A stretch of DNA of 64,000 bases from Xenopus tropicalis (GCF_000004195.4 NC_030681.2:89163681-89227680); one strand, 5' to 3'; positions 1-13,073 are shown, counted from the stretch's first letter. The notes: generated from the sequence alone by a model not told the origin. Program-made: numbers and translations.

Positions 1-232
1 TCCCTATCACATTCACACACAAGGGACAATTTCATCAGGAGCCAGTTAACCTGCTGTATGTTTCTGAAGCACAAGAAGAAACTGGGGTACCTGGAGGAAA
101 TCCATACAGACACTGGGAGAACATATAAACACTTCGTACTGTAGATTGTGCCCAATCAAGTTCAAGTGATCAAGTTCAGAACCCCAGTGCTGCAAAGTAG
201 AAGGGCTATCGAGTGAGCCACCATGCCCCAGT
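1..232 (-). mobile_element. V-SINE-like tRNA-derived SINE, antisense, cut by window edge
   Basis: Read on the minus strand, this has a tRNA-like head (GTGGCTCA near 215-225, then a stretch resembling box B) followed by the conserved block seen in vertebrate V-SINEs, whose sense strand contains TGTTCTCCCAGTGTCTG and CTCCAG-like motifs (about 60-130 here). A second diverged copy lies at about 45350-45612. The left end is lost at the window boundary. Family assignment rests on remembered motifs, not on an alignment. Confidence 0.55.
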
Positions 233-579
233 GTGAGTCATTCTAGTAATATTAAACATGTTTCTGCACCTACAGTTTACAACTGATGTTAGGGCATTTT
301 TATATCATACATTGTAAAGCCTTCTTGGCTAAACCAGCCTTTCCAAGCTAGTGAACAGAATATAGGTTGCACTAGACTTTCCCACACAGGATGGGTCTTC
401 ACTAAGTGGAAGAGGAAAGTGAGGGTGTGGTGAAACTACACCTCTCTTGCTGTTGTGTAAAATAAAATAGATTTAGCATAAGTTCTGGCAAACGTGCTGT
501 AAACCTTATAGTTGAACAACGTTTTCATTTAGCATCTAAAGCAGCAAAAAGTTTGAAAAATTAAACCTCAACAGTTAAA

Positions 580-909
580 TAGTGATGACTGAATCTGTCC
601 TGTTTTGCTTCACTGGAAAAAATTTTTTTTATGTGTATTGTAATGTCTCTATTTTGTACATATGTACTATTTACTTTTTTGTAATTGTATATATTAAACT
701 TAAAAGGTCCTTTGAAAATGTGAATCAGTGTACATTAAGTCTCTGTGTGCTTAAAAGTAATGTTTTTCATTTACATGCTAACCAGTTGACTGCTGGTGCG
801 TCTGCGTCTATTTTGCCGCAGCCACATTTTTCTTGATGTGCAACGAAATTTTTCACACTGAATTTTCATGCAAGTTTTGTAAAACAATTCGCCAATGGGG
901 AAATCACTA
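580..909 (+). mobile_element. hAT-type MITE, TAGTGATGAGCGAA family, diverged
   Basis: Starts TAGTGATGACTGAATCTG and ends CCAATGGGGAAATCACTA, matching the family whose best copy is at 20500-21061. No convincing 8-bp duplication is left (cagttaaa against ctcagggt), so the copy is old or its right end is damaged. An open frame of 84 codons inside it is AT-rich chance reading. Confidence 0.6.
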
Positions 910-917
910 CTCAGGGT

Positions 918-1190
918 AAGGGCTCCAGTCAGTAATTTGGGTCTCCATACTTTAAATCTACTAAAAAAATAAACCCAATAGGATTGTTTTGCCTCCAGTA
1001 AGGAATAGTATCTTAGTTAGGATCAAATGTGACCAGATACAAGGAACTGTTTTATTATTAAAGAGAAAAAGGAAATCAGTTTTTAAAATACAAATTATTT
1101 GATTAACATAGAGTCTATGAGAGATGGCTTTCAATTACTTCAGAACTTTCTGGATAATGGGTTTCTGGATAACTGATCCAATACCTGTAC
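918..1190 (-). mobile_element. Palindromic MITE, ACAGGTATGGGA family, one end damaged
   Basis: The right end (TCCAATACCTGTAC) and internal blocks (TTTGGGTCTCCATACTTTAA, CCCAATAGGATTGTTTTGCC) match better copies at 19328-19613, 43230-43543, 52775-53106 and 62178-62503. The left terminus has been lost at the junction with the preceding hAT copy. Confidence 0.65.
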
Positions 1191-1717
1191 TTGTTTAGGA
1201 AGGGAATTCTAGTGATTCTAGTTCTGTCCAGCAATATTTGTCTGGGAATATAGCCACTCACATGAGGTGGAGAAGCTGGGCAAGTAAGTCACAATCCACA
1301 AGAATTCTCATTTTGGAAACTCTTTTTTAATCATGTATTTCATAGTAAATTACCTTAGAAAATGGATTTTCTAACATGTCACGAGCATTGTTGGTGGTAT
1401 TAAATAATCTGAAGGTAAACAACCCCTTTAATAAAAATGTCACCATACCTATACCCCAAGATCATTCTTTTCCTGTGGCTGGGGTTCAAGAGCACTTTTA
1501 CTGCATTTCTCCAGTAAATATGAGTTTTTTTGCAAGGGAAAAATAGAACCAGCCAGCAGTCATCCTCCAGCCATGGATGATGTGACATTTGGAACAGATG
1601 AGGTACCAACTTGAAAAAAATATAAGTTACCGTCAGGAATGTTAAAGCAGTTAATTCCTATTAAATTACTTTATACATTCTCACATATATACATGTTTTT
1701 TAATATGTCATTATTTT

Positions 1718-2022
1718 TAGGGATGCACTGAATCCAGGATTCAGTTTGGTATTCGGCCAAGATTCAGCCTTTTTCGCCAGGATTCGGATTCATCCGAATC
1801 CATGGTCCTGGCCAACCAAATCCTAAAAATCACGTGATTTTTTGTTGCGTAAACAAGTTGAAAATATTTCACTACGCGCTTCGGGTAGCGACATTTAACC
1901 CTTCCAAAACCTACTTAGCATACGCTAATTAGGATTTGGGTAAGGTTCTGTATTCAGCCAAATCCTTTACGATGGATTCGGGGGGTTGGCCGAATCCGAA
2001 AAATTGGATTCAGCGCACCCTA
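1718..2022. mobile_element. hAT-type MITE with TAGGGATGCACTGAATCC ends
   Basis: The termini TAGGGATGCACTGAATCC and GGATTCAGCGCACCCTA form an imperfect inverted repeat. The flanks are ATTATTTT (1710-1717) and ATTATTTC (2023-2030), an 8-bp target duplication with 7 of 8 matching, as expected for hAT. The interior holds repeated GGATTCGG/CCGAATCC motifs and has no coding capacity. Confidence 0.75.
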
Positions 2023-2030
2023 ATTATTTC

Positions 2031-4279
2031 ACAAACAGACCTTATGTTTCAGTCAATTGCAAATTAAAGGGGACCTCCTTGTATAATAAGAAAAATGTAA
2101 TTCTATGCAACTTTCCAATAATCCAATTAAATCATTTGTCGATAAACTTTCACATTACAGCAGTATCCCTTTTTGTTCTCTGGGTATGACACTTGAACTA
2201 TGTAGAAGAAGTCAGTCGAGGTCTTTTAAGCTGGTTTCTGTCATGTTGTTTTAGGAGTCAGAACCAGTACTACACGAGAAGGTTAACAGCCATTAATTAA
2301 TTATTAACTTGAATGTTCATAATACGCATCAATAAACCATCTTAATTACTGTATATACTGTATACGGGGATACTGACAATTAACTTGATTATTTCAGAAA
2401 CAGTACAGAATTTAAAAAAAAAAAAATTTAAAATATCACAATTCCTTTCTATGGAAGATATTAAATAGTGCAAGTGCAAGAAAGATATGTTACAGCTATA
2501 TAAATATTGTAGAAGAGTACTTTTGGTTTTACTTGATCTTCTTTTTAACATTATTAGGAAACATGAAAAACCAAATGGGGAGGTATAATTACTAGCAAAG
2601 TTTAACATAGTAAAGTATGCCATACTAGTGTTGGATATCTGGCACGTGTATGCATGCTGGTGTTGTGCCCAACTCATGGTTCATCCAGTTACAGTAGGAA
2701 TCCATAAGGATTCCAGTAGCATGAAGCTGTACATATAGAAATATTGTTTGTAAAAATATATATCTGCTGACTTTTAAGGAATTCAAAGGCTGCAGCTCAT
2801 TCACATCCATACAGGTATCATGAATAGTCTGAAATACACTTTGAAAATAGATGGACAGAATCATCCACTGGAAAAATGCTGCAATTACTCTATAAATTTC
2901 TCAGTATAATTTACATGTCTGGTACATCAATTAGCAGCTGTCTTATGAAATATTTATACAATATTCATACAATAAAAAACACTACACATTCATTATTTCG
3001 CTGGCACACTTTATTTTACTAGCAGTGCCAGGTGGATGGTGCTACGCACTGTTTACTGCAGTCTCTCTCTTTTCAGTTCAATGTTAATTTGATTTTGAAC
3101 ATAGAAACCATGCATTATTATCATTTCTCATCTTTATAGCAGTTATGCTAGATTTATTTGGGGTTTTGTTTATGCCCAGGCGTGCCTCTACTGTGTTTTC
3201 TTTCATTTGCATTTGGATATTAAATGCAACTTTATTTTTAAAGCAGGATTTATGAATGTTAGAGACAAGGAAATTTAATAAAAGTTCAAAATTTGATCCA
3301 GGTCTTGTAACTCATAACAACCAATAAGAATGTAGCATTTACTGAATGTTTGTTATGGGTTTTAGACTAATCCTGAAACAATCTGTGTGCCTTTTATTAC
3401 CCACAAGTATTTTAACAGACAGGACAGCGTCTTAGTGTTTACTAGTTTACGACACTGCTTAAGGGGCTATTCCCTGCTCCTGGGATCTAGACTGTTTCTC
3501 ACATGTGCCAAATGTGGTAAATGCATATGTGGGGACGCAGGACCAGGGAGAAAACCAAGAGAGGCAATAGAGAAGTGTGCTTTTCAGTTATAGGACTCTG
3601 TTTGGAAAAATATGCAGAGACATTACAGAAATATTTCAGTGCTTGTGCTCCTTGTTTTAAAGCAAACAGGACACGATTGTAAACAATAAGCCATGGTAAA
3701 AATGGTAAACAGAAGCATTATAAGTGCACTTAGACTGAATTAGTAAGTGTAGTTTGAAAGTGGTATCATCCCTACCACCCAAAGTAATTTCAAGGCAGAG
3801 GAAGCAAATTTTCATTGGCTTTATAAGCTCTGCTATGTGCAGTTATCTCTGGGGAAGCTAAAGTGCTGTACACCTTGTCAAAATTGTTGGGATTGGTTAT
3901 TTGTACTCCCATTAATCCTTCTGTACACAGTATATCTCCTCACTGCCCCCTTCAAAAAGCCACATTTATACCAGTGTACCTTGCAGTACCTATCTCCTGA
4001 GTTTCATTAAGTTTCCAATGCTTCATGTTCTACATCATTATACAGTCTTGGTGTGTTGCTATGCACACAAAAAATGGTGGGCCTGTCTGCCAATCATGAA
4101 ATTGTTCAGACTTTAGTGCTGAACTTCAGAACTACATAAAACTTGTTGAGCCCTCTAATGCATTCCTTACTTATGAATTACTAATATTACCAGTACATGG
4201 GTATTAGTGTACATAGGTATGCATGTACCTATTACTTCCTATATGTATTATGTAATAAATGTCTAAAGTAAATTAAAGC
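2031..4279. other. AT-rich non-coding stretch, nothing recognised
   Basis: Open frames on both strands are short (at most 111 codons), rich in Phe, Ile and Tyr and without recognisable motifs. No repeat ends, RNA gene or splice-consistent exon could be supported. Confidence 0.6.
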
Positions 4280-4287
4280 CTGATATT

Positions 4288-4498
4288 TAGTGATCAGTGA
4301 ATGTGTTCCGGTTTGCTTCACCAAAACATTAGTGAAACTTTGAAAAAATGAGCAAAATGGCAAAATAATTTGTAAAATGCAAAAAAATGTACACAACATT
4401 TTTTTGACACATGCAACAAAATTTTTATGACATGGGCAACTCTTTATTGGGGAAATTTGGGCAAATCCATAGCTGGCGAAAAATTTAGCTCATTATTA
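4288..4498 (+). mobile_element. hAT-type MITE, TAGTGATGAGCGAA family, perfect TSD
   Basis: Starts TAGTGATCAGTGAATGTG and ends GGCGAAAAATTTAGCTCATTATTA. It is flanked by a perfect 8-bp duplication, CTGATATT, at 4280-4287 and 4499-4506. This is one of the copies that fixes the family as hAT. The interior is AT-rich and short (211 bp), with no array like that of the 20.5-kb copy. Confidence 0.8.
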
Positions 4499-4984
4499 CT
4501 GATATTAGCTAATGCCATGGAATCTTTATATTTAGCTAGTTTTAAGGTTAGTTATATGTAATAATGTAAACATTATTGACAACTAAACAATAAGAATGCA
4601 ACAATACAGTGATACAGTATATATTAACGCAGATTAGATTGACCCTTTTGGGGTTCTGGGAAGGGAAAAGCAGATTTATTTTTTTGGTGGATACAGATTT
4701 TTGTGTTTCAGAGTGGTGATAATTTTCTCAAATCTGTGCTAGGAATTTTAGTTAAAGTCATTTACACATGACATGACATTTCTCAAATGTTTCAGCAATT
4801 TTACATTTTTTTTTGTGAAGCTAGACAGTACTAGTTCTGTGGGTTTCCATTAAATTTTAATTTGTTTATATCCAAAAATAGATTTGGATACATATTTCAC
4901 TGGAAGTATACTTCTGTAACTTTGTGAGATATTAATCATATTTGTTTATTTTCAGATTAGCATTTCAGATTCACATTTTATGAT

Positions 4985-5205
4985 TCAGTGGCCTCCAAGC
5001 TGGTTCTTATTTTTGAATTTCTGGCTTGGAGGCAAGTTTTGGTTGCATATCCAGAACCTCCTGTAGGCTGCCAGTCCATATAGAGCCTACCAACTAGCCA
5101 AACATAGCCCTTATTTGGCAACCCAGGAATTTTATTTATACTCCCCAACTCTTTTTACATTTGAATGTGGCTTACGGTTAAAAAGGTTGGGGACGCCGGC
5201 ATTAA
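4985..5205. mobile_element. Interspersed repeat fragment, possibly hAT-related
   Basis: A segment with GGCCTCCAAGCTGG, CTGGCTTGGAGGC and GGTTGGGGACGCCGGC resembles a common amphibian repeat that ends in a GGTTGGGGACCACTG-like terminus. Neither a clear terminal inverted repeat nor a target duplication was found. The 82-codon reading frame starting here has no recognisable domain. Confidence 0.35.
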
Positions 5206-6763
5206 GGAATCAAACAGTCTCTCTACTGGCTTCTTTCCAAAAAGCGTCTTTATCGTGGTTTCCACAAACACAACCATGTAAGTATTTTAATTCCCAGAAA
5301 TGCATGCTCCAGCACCTAGAAACATTTCTGTTGATGTTTTCATTTGTGACATTCCAGTGCTAGTTTTTCTTTCCTTTAGTAAATAGCCGATCTTTTGCAA
5401 AATTAATCTAAGATAAAGAAAATATGTTTTACCTGTTCAATCCCGCATTCTGATTAAGAAAAAGTAGACCACAAATTAAAATGTCTATATCGGTTTATGG
5501 AAAACTTTCAAAATTTAAATAAAATTGTACTTTAGTCTTCCATATGTATTTAAAATGTAAAAAAACTGGTATGGGAAGGCTGAAACCGAAAATACTTATC
5601 TGTGTATGTATTTTTTGTATAATTATATAAGGTGAGTTCATATTTGTACAATTCTGCATTTGTAAAATGTGTGGGTAATTTTTGTGTATTATAAACTCAC
5701 CTTGTGCTCCCCAAGCTGGTTATTCCATTGACTTTTTAAAACAAGTTACCTTTTTAAGTGCAGCCCTGTTTGCGTCCTTAACAGGAAATCTCTTAAAGAG
5801 AATAGAGCACCTTTGTAAGCCGAGTCAGGCTAGAAGGAAAGGGTGAAGAACTGGTGCAATCATTTGGCACTTATTCCTCTTCTCTCTTTCCTGTATGAAT
5901 GTACCCAGACTAATTTACTTATTAAAAAAATAACAAACGCAAAGTAAACTAATTAACAGCACTGGGGGGTTTCTACAAGGCACTGAAAGAACAAGTTCAT
6001 TAAAGGAATGTTGGAAGTATTTAGACAGTATTTTATTTTTTTGCATGGTGGTATTGCATATTCATAATTAATCCCTAATAGTGTAAGTTTATTTACAGTC
6101 AGGGGCCCATTTACTTCTGTTTACTAAGGTAAGGTATGTTTTAGGGGTTTTTTTGAGATTCACATATGTGTTTTTATGCAGTATACAATTTTTTTTATTA
6201 TTTGCTCGAAAAATACAAGATAAGTTTGAGATTTTCTTTAAAAACCCCAAATGTTCTTGATTTATGTGACTTCTTATGAGTGACAAAAAGTATTGTGCTC
6301 AAAAAGCCATGTTTAAGATGAAGAGAACCGTTGAGTCCTATGGAGGCTTAGAATAGTAGAGGAATAAAATAGTCAGTAACAGCCTGTCCTTGACACATTT
6401 TCAAGGGGAAGTTAAGTAAGGGGAAGTAATCTCATCACTGTTTTTTATTGCAAGTGGAAGTTAATCCTATCATTGTCTACTATTTCCTAGTTTTAAGTGA
6501 AACTTAAATACTGTTACTGTTAAATTATTGTTTTCCAAGCATATTCCTGTTTGGCCATTTAAATTTCACTAATTTTTCAGCTTCAAAAAATCATGATTTT
6601 CATCCATTAAACTCAATATTTTTATTCGACCCTACCAACATTATTGTGACATTTATATAAATACAAGACTGATCGTGTTTTATTCGAAAAAATACGAGTT
6701 CATACAAGTTTCATGGTCAGAAGATTTCTAGTTTTAGTAAATCTGTCCCTAAGCATTAACATA
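5206..6763. other. Non-coding, nothing recognised
   Basis: AT-rich sequence with poly-T and poly-A runs. No open frame above about 80 codons carries a known motif, and no element ends were seen. Confidence 0.55.
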
Positions 6764-6765
6764 TA

Positions 6766-6850
6766 CAGGTATGGGACCTTATATCCAGAATGCTCAGGAC
6801 CTGGGGTTTTTCTTTAATTTGGATCTCCATACTTTACTTTTTGTATTGTA
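6766..6850 (+). mobile_element. Fragment of ACAGGTATGGGA-family palindromic MITE
   Basis: Contains ACAGGTATGGGACC, CCAGAATGCTCAGGACC and TTTGGATCTCCATACTTTA in the order found at one end of the full copies at 43230 and 62178. The rest of the element is missing or too diverged to follow. Confidence 0.6.
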
Positions 6851-7175
6851 GGCTCAATTATTAACAAGAGCCATGAATATCCTGTACATTATGTCCTTAT
6901 AAACTGTGTTTAGCAATGTAATTGGATATAATTGGTATTTAGTGATGTAATTTCAGTCATATGACTCAAATAACCCACCCCCTGTTGTAAAATATCAGGT
7001 TATTAGGAGTCACCGCAGAGTTTGATTCCCTTCACAAAAGCACTAGGCCTTTGGCCCAGTTTTTATATGGTCATGGAACTTCTCAGTGATAATAATATCC
7101 TTATATTTTACAATACAGGGTACTTTATTCACTATTTATAGGCACACCATTCCTTACTAAGGGCAAGGGAACTTA

Positions 7176-7915
7176 TATACTCAAGTATAAGCCGAGTTTT
7201 TCAGCACCCAAAACGTGCTGAAAAAGGAACCCCTGGCTTATACTTGAGTCAGGTAATATCAGCAGCGCATCCAGCATTTGTCTCTCACCCCCCAACCCCC
7301 CCGTGCATTTGTCTCTCACCCCCCAACCCCCCCGCGCGTCCACGCGTACGTACGCACGCCCAACCGTACACATGCACGGGGGAGGGTGCGAGACGAATGC
7401 CGGATGCGCTGCTGATATTACCTGACTTGGGGGCTGTGTCTAACTAACCTGACGTGCCCCCCGCACTGTTGCTGGGTGATTCAAGCTCCAGGACAAGGCT
7501 TCAGCTGGTAAGGGGCCGTATTTGTGAGGGAAAGTCATTGCAGTTCTGTGTCATATTAGCTCCACTGGGCTTTCTCATGGTGCTTCACGGTATTACTTTT
7601 TATTGTTCCCAAAAGTGCAAATGAGTTCCAGGGTTGGACTGGACTTTTGAGTATATGGTAACAACTGGGTCATCTATATTTAAGTGTGGACTTTGTTAAA
7701 ACTCGGGTATATAGGCAGCAACAATAGGTTAATGTCAATATGCTTTCTGCTGAGAATAGGGGGATCTATGTCAGTTCTATTATCAGTTCTCGAGCAATAT
7801 CGTGTAACAAGATTATCCTGCTGTACTTCTTGTGTTTCTTGTGCTTCGTGTGCTGGCTCGCTCGCACCAGCCCTACTGGTGACACCCTAGGCTTATACTC
7901 GAGTCAATAGGTTTT
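7176..7915. mobile_element. Composite element with ACTCAAGTATAAGCC inverted ends
   Basis: Left end TACTCAAGTATAAGCCGAG (7177-7195) and right end GGCTTATACTCGAGTCAATA (7890-7909) are inverted relative to each other. Inside, the block about 7232-7268 (cttgagtcaggtaatatcagcagcgc) reappears inverted at about 7396-7430, and a C-rich unit near 7270-7335 (TTTGTCTCTCACCCCCCAAC) is duplicated. This looks like a nested or foldback DNA element. I could not assign a superfamily because no target duplication is clear. Confidence 0.45.
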
Positions 7916-7925
7916 TCCAGTTTTC

Positions 7926-10725
7926 TTAGGTAAAATTAGGTACTGGCTGAAAAAAGGCTATACTATTAGTTGTTTCGAAATGCACTGGATAATAAAACAG
8001 TATTTATGATTATGAGACATCCAGTGTCTATAGGAGTCCTTAGCTTCTCTAGCCAATATATTTTGGCATTCTTTATACTGATAAACAACAAAATTGTACT
8101 AGTGTGAAAAGCCATAGAAAAAAATGATTCTGATGATTTTATGTGCAGCAGATTTCTAAAAGCTGATTGATAACTGGTTGTTATGGCTTACTGTAAGGAT
8201 AACAATGATAATGCTGGGAACTATGACTTCATAAGAGAACTATGACTCCATAGGGTAAAATTAATCAAAAACTTTTCTTCTTAACAGTTGAAAGCATTTT
8301 GATAAATTGTAAAATAGATTGATCGTCTGGGAATTCTTCTGTATTTATGTTTTTTTCATGTAGATGCCTCTGGGGCAGGCATTTTACAAGGTGGGCATGA
8401 TTCTTGTACAGGGATGCTCAGTGAGTACTTAAAGATACACTAGATTTACAGTTTAACAGTCATGCTGTATACCTTAACTCAACACACTACAGCTTGAAGA
8501 ACGAATGATTCATTAGAACAAATAATCCTTTAGGGTTCTTGCACTCAGCACTTACAGGGAAGTCAACTGTTCTGCTAAGGGAAGGCAGCTAGAGCAGGCC
8601 CATACAGTATGTTTGCCTTGGTTTTTTGCAACTGCTTAGGTACCTCAAAGTAGTGATCTACCTGTAATTAACAAGCATACAATAAATATACACAGCAGCT
8701 AGCTTGAGAACATACTTTTATTAAACCACTGTTGACATTTTTTAGGTTCCTCAAGGTGTTATGGAATAACTTACATGTAGTAAACATGTACAAAATATAT
8801 ATATACACAAAAGTTGTGAGCTACTTTTATTAAACTGCATCTCAGAGTGAATAAAACAGTTACACAATATCAGAACAGATCAACTTCTGCTTTTTCCTGA
8901 CACCACTTTTTAAAATAAGTGCTATAAATGGTATTGCCTTTGTGCCTTTTTTACACTATGAAATTATTTAAGCTACCAGCCATTAAAATTCCTAAGAAAA
9001 TGTGTTCTGCTGTGGAAATATATGTCCACATAGTTTTCTAGCCATTTTGTTTTTACACGGGCAAGTTGTTTTTCTCATTTACTAAATATTCTGAGAAAGT
9101 ATTTTCAAACTTTTACAAGAGTCGGAAAGATAACCCTTAGACCATAATAAATCAGCAAGTTTATGATGACATCTGTTGACAATAAAAGAAGATGGCCATA
9201 TTTATTTAGAATTGCTGGTGTCATCCAGAAGCACAAATTACCCACACCATAAATGTATTTTATGGAATATAAAAGTGGATAAATTTAAGTAATTATCTGT
9301 TGAAGTAACTTGGGTAAAGTTATAAAAGCCAACATGCCTGCATCAGGTCCAGTAACCAATAGCAACCCAAGAAAAGTCTAGTAAAATTAACTTCTGATTG
9401 GTAGCTATGAGTTGTTAGACCAAGTGCAAACTCCACATTCTTCTATATTCTTAATAAAGTGCAAATTCCACATTATCGTGTATTCTCAATTTTATAAACT
9501 AAAATGAGTGCTAGGTTGTTGCCTAATTATAGTATAATTATATTATGTAAAAATATAATAGGAATCCATATTATAATAAATTATACTATTCAAGTTACAA
9601 TTCTTTTTTATTTGAGGACAGATGAGTTAACAGATGAGTTAGCCAGCAGTTAAGGCCAAAGGCCAATTCCCTAGAGATCCATTGGCTTGGCCCATGTTAA
9701 ACATCACTGCTATGTGAAAAAAATGATGATGTGGCACTGTCGTACAGATGTCAGGATAAGGAAGGATTTAGGAAGGTGATAGTGTTGAACATAATGCTCA
9801 AGTTAAAGGACCTTGGCATCTGCAATTGTTGAGTGAGTACTAGTTCAGGCCATTATACAGTACATAACCAGCAACCCTGCCCTTCACTGTTTTTCTATTC
9901 ATGGAATCACATAACTTTATTTATTGTTTAAGCAGAAGACATTGCTTCCCCAGATACAGGGTGGTCATGCAGGTTGTCAGCAGGTAGAAGACTAGAATTT
10001 GTTTTTCTACTGCAAAAAATACTCGGCAACGCTGAATTACGGCTGGTACCTCACTGTTTCTGTCTATTTCTACAGTTTATGTAAGTTTATTTACATAAAT
10101 AGGACTGATGACTTCTACAATGACTCTTTTACCATTTTTGTTTTCTTTCCAACCCTCAGCATTTCCCAAGAAAAGCAATCTCTTATAGCAAATTTATTTT
10201 TTAAAACCCACGTATAAAAAAAATAGAAACACAAACTGAAAATATAAGACATCTGAAAAAAAGTCATTGTTTGTGGTTTAATATTTGAAAATGATCATGT
10301 TATTTGTGGCATGTTCCAAACAGAAAAGAAAAAAAATAGGAGTGTCAAATCTATGCATTATATATTGGGGCTCCATTTTATGGTGGCAGATTAAACATAC
10401 ATTCATCTTCTGCTTGATTTGTACAGCTTCAATCACTCACTGTCACTAAGTTGTTGCATATGCTATGGAATGGAATATCAGGAAAAGTGCATCTCTGGGG
10501 AATAATAAACTATGGTCTGTTTGACTTTTCAGGATATTTTGTGCAATACTTCTAGTAAATGAATCCCACTATGTATGACCTACTAACCAGAGATGCAATG
10601 ATCCGCTAACAATTGGATACAATGCTACCACAGACATATTGATAAATATATAATGATACACTGATATAATGATAGTCTATACATCATTTTTGGCATTGGA
10701 GCTTTTCGGGATCACTTCACATTCA
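7926..10725. other. Non-coding, nothing recognised
   Basis: Mixed AT-rich sequence. Around 9330-9480 it contains a diverged 'accaatagcaaccc' type repeat fragment similar to 43690-43870. No coding potential or element boundaries could be supported. Confidence 0.5.
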
Positions 10726-10729
10726 TTAA

Positions 10730-11156
10730 AGGGGTTGTTCACCTTCAAATTAACTTTTATTATGATGTAGAGAGTAATATTCTGAAACAAGTTGCACATG
10801 GTCTTAATTTTTTATTATGTGTGGTTTTTTAATTATTTCGCTTTTTGTTCAGCATCTCTTCAGTTTGGAATTTTAGCAGCTATCTGCCATGCAGTGGTGT
10901 GAGAGAGACATTGGCATATGAATAGGAGAGGGCCTGAAGAGAGAGAAAAGTCATGAAATATAACAATAAAATTGTAGCCTCACAGAGAAATAGTTATTAG
11001 GCTTCTGGGGTCAGTGACCCCCATTTGAAGGCTGGAAAGAGTTGAAAGAAAAAGGAAAATAATTCAGAAACTATAACAAATAAAAAAATGAAGACCAGTT
11101 GAAAAGTTGTCCTTTCTATAATAAGCTAAAAGTTAATTTGAAGGTGAACTACTCCT
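10730..11156. mobile_element. TTAA-flanked MITE (Kolobok or piggyBac style), AGGGGTTGTTCACCTTC ends
   Basis: TTAA at 10726-10729 and 11157-11160 flanks AGGGGTTGTTCACCTTCAA at the left and TTGAAGGTGAACTACTCCT at the right, an inverted repeat of about 19 bp with two mismatches. Length is 427 bp with no open frame. A fragment of the same terminus (GAAGGTAAACAACCCCTTTAA) is visible near 1412-1432. TTAA duplications are used by both Kolobok and piggyBac, so the superfamily stays open. Confidence 0.8.
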
Positions 11157-11160
11157 TTAA

Positions 11161-12227
11161 CTATATTGCTCATTTATCTGGCAATGGTAATGTATATATA
11201 ACCTCTATTAAACATCACTAAATAAGCCTTAACTGATTTGCTGTGAGGCACAGATATGGCCTAGTAGATGTGAGATTTATTTACCTCATCTGCAAAAAAC
11301 AGGATTTTGCAAAATTTTGGTCCATTAAATTGTACAAAGTATTTCCTTAAACCTGATATATTTGGGACTTTAAGCACTGGATGTCCCCATCTGTCTCTAG
11401 TTGGCACAAACGTGTAAATTATACCCTTCTGTTACTGTTTATCATACTGACCGGCTGTATTGCCTAGTGTGAGCTAAACTGTTTTTTGTCTTTGTAATAT
11501 TTCTGACTTTATTTCTGTTTTTACATTTCTTATTCCTATTTGTTGAGTCACTGTTAACATATTGGTATTTTTCAAGCTCAGGAGCTTCCCCTTAAGGCTT
11601 CAAGGACATATGAAAGTAATGATTTCAATTGTGCTCTTGGTGAACTAGTCTGTTATAGACATAACATAAATATAAGTTGACTTTAGCAGCTCCTTAAAAG
11701 CTAAAGGTCACTTACTTAGGCAGTGGTTTATATATACATGTATACAGATATTATCGCAAAAAAAGGGAAAGTTGTGCTCACCACTACATTTTAAGCCATT
11801 AAGCAATGCGGCTGTGATCCAGCCTAATGTTTCAGCTGGATCCCAGTCCCCATGCTAGTGTGCATTAAGTAAATCCCTTAAATGCAGTGTTTGGCTAAAC
11901 AGCTAAAATCTCAGAATACAAAAAGACACCTAAAATGCATGATATTAACACATGGGTGACATTGTGTGCACCTTAGGGCACACACTACCTTTGACTGTGT
12001 TTATAATGATGGCAACAATTTCATCCATATGTTGTTGTTAATAATAATAAGAAGAATGTTTTATCTTGCATTTTAGGTGTCGTTTTGTATCCTGAGCACA
12101 TACATTTTTAGCCATAGATTATTTATATGCATGATATATTTTATAAGCATGAAACTAAAATTATATTGTATTCAAATGATTAATGTCTCGCTGTAATGAT
12201 GTTTTACATCTGCATGTGCTGTGCTGT
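11161..12227. other. Non-coding, nothing recognised
   Basis: No element ends, RNA genes or coding frames could be supported in this AT-rich segment. Confidence 0.5.
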
Positions 12228-12329
12228 GTGCTAGGTGTCTCTCTGGGATGATGTCACTAACATAAGTAAAGTGCTGTCTTGCATAAAAAAGGGCATTGAC
12301 TCAAGGAATGAAAACCTCACCTTGAGTAT

Positions 12330-12563
12330 GTGGTGCAGTTTTGGGCTCCAGTCCTTAAGAAGGATATTAATGAGCTGGAGAGAGTGCAGAGACGTGCAAC
12401 TAAACTAGTAAAGGGGATGGAAGATTTAAGCTATGAGGTGAGACTGTCGAGGTTGGGGTTGTTTTCTCTGGAAAAAAGGCGCTTGCGAGGGGACATGATT
12501 ACTCTGTACAAGTACATTAGAGGGGATTATAGGCAGATGGGGGTTGTTCTTTTTTTCCCATAA
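12330..12563 (+). pseudogene. CR1 reverse transcriptase C-terminal remnant
   Basis: About 75 codons remain of a LINE protein that would have been roughly 900-1000 residues with an endonuclease and a reverse transcriptase. The visible ERVQRRATK and [11 protein letters not shown] blocks belong to the conserved region just after the RT domain. The frame runs from upstream without a true start, so the first Met is incidental, and it ends in GVVLFFP, where the CR1 protein would continue. No function is expected. Confidence 0.8.
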
Positions 12564-12733
12564 AAGCGATCAACGCACCAAAGGCCACCCCTTTAGATTA
12601 GAGGAAAGGAGCTTCCATTTGAAGCAACATTGGTGGTTTTTCACAGTGAGGGCAGTGAGGTTGGGGAATGCTTGGAGGATTTCTTGAACAAACATAATAT
12701 CCAAGGCTATTGTGATGCTAAAATCTACAGATA

Positions 12734-12959
12734 GGGGCATATTTATTAAGCTGTGTAAAACAAATTTGCTGAAAAAGCAGTGTAAAAAGTTGTGTAAAAT
12801 AGATCGCTGTCCGAACGCTAGATTTTACACCGTTATTTTATGTAAGTTCTGGCAGAAAAAAAAACGTGTAAAAGATGATGCCGTTTTTTACACAGCAAAG
12901 CCTGGCGATGTGTGGCGAATATCCTCACTGTTTTTTACACAGCATAATAAATATGCCCC
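12734..12959. mobile_element. Palindromic MITE, GGGGCATATTTATTA ends, inside CR1
   Basis: GGGGCATATTTATTAAGCTG at the left and AGCATAATAAATATGCCCC at the right form the inverted ends. The flanks are ATA (12731-12733) and TTA (12960-12962), compatible with a diverged 3-bp duplication. The two CR1 halves join cleanly if it is removed, so it inserted after the CR1 copy. A related partial copy is at about 36430-36560. Confidence 0.75.
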
Positions 12960-13073
12960 TTAGTATTGATGTTGGAATATATAGTTTATGTATGTGAGTA
13001 TATTGATAGGTCAGTATAGGTTTGTGTGTGCTGGGTTTACTTGGCAGGGTTGAACTTGATGTAACTATGTAAC

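Larger units (their letters stand above)
12228..13073 (+). mobile_element. CR1 LINE 3' end, 5'-truncated, interrupted by a MITE
   Basis: The frame at 12330-12560 reads a CR1 reverse-transcriptase C-terminus: [20 protein letters not shown], then ATKLVKGME and a [19 protein letters not shown] block. This C-terminal region is diagnostic of CR1. The copy ends with GGTTGAACTTGATGTAACTATGTAAC, the CR1 tail that normally runs into short TATGTAAC-type repeats. It is 5' truncated, lacks the catalytic YADD part, and is split by the MITE at 12734-12959. Confidence 0.85.

Noticed and set aside
2342..2864. Overlapping minus-strand frames of 111 and 79 codons as small host genes
   Set aside because: AT-rich, low-complexity residues, no splice or domain evidence, and overlapping each other in different frames.
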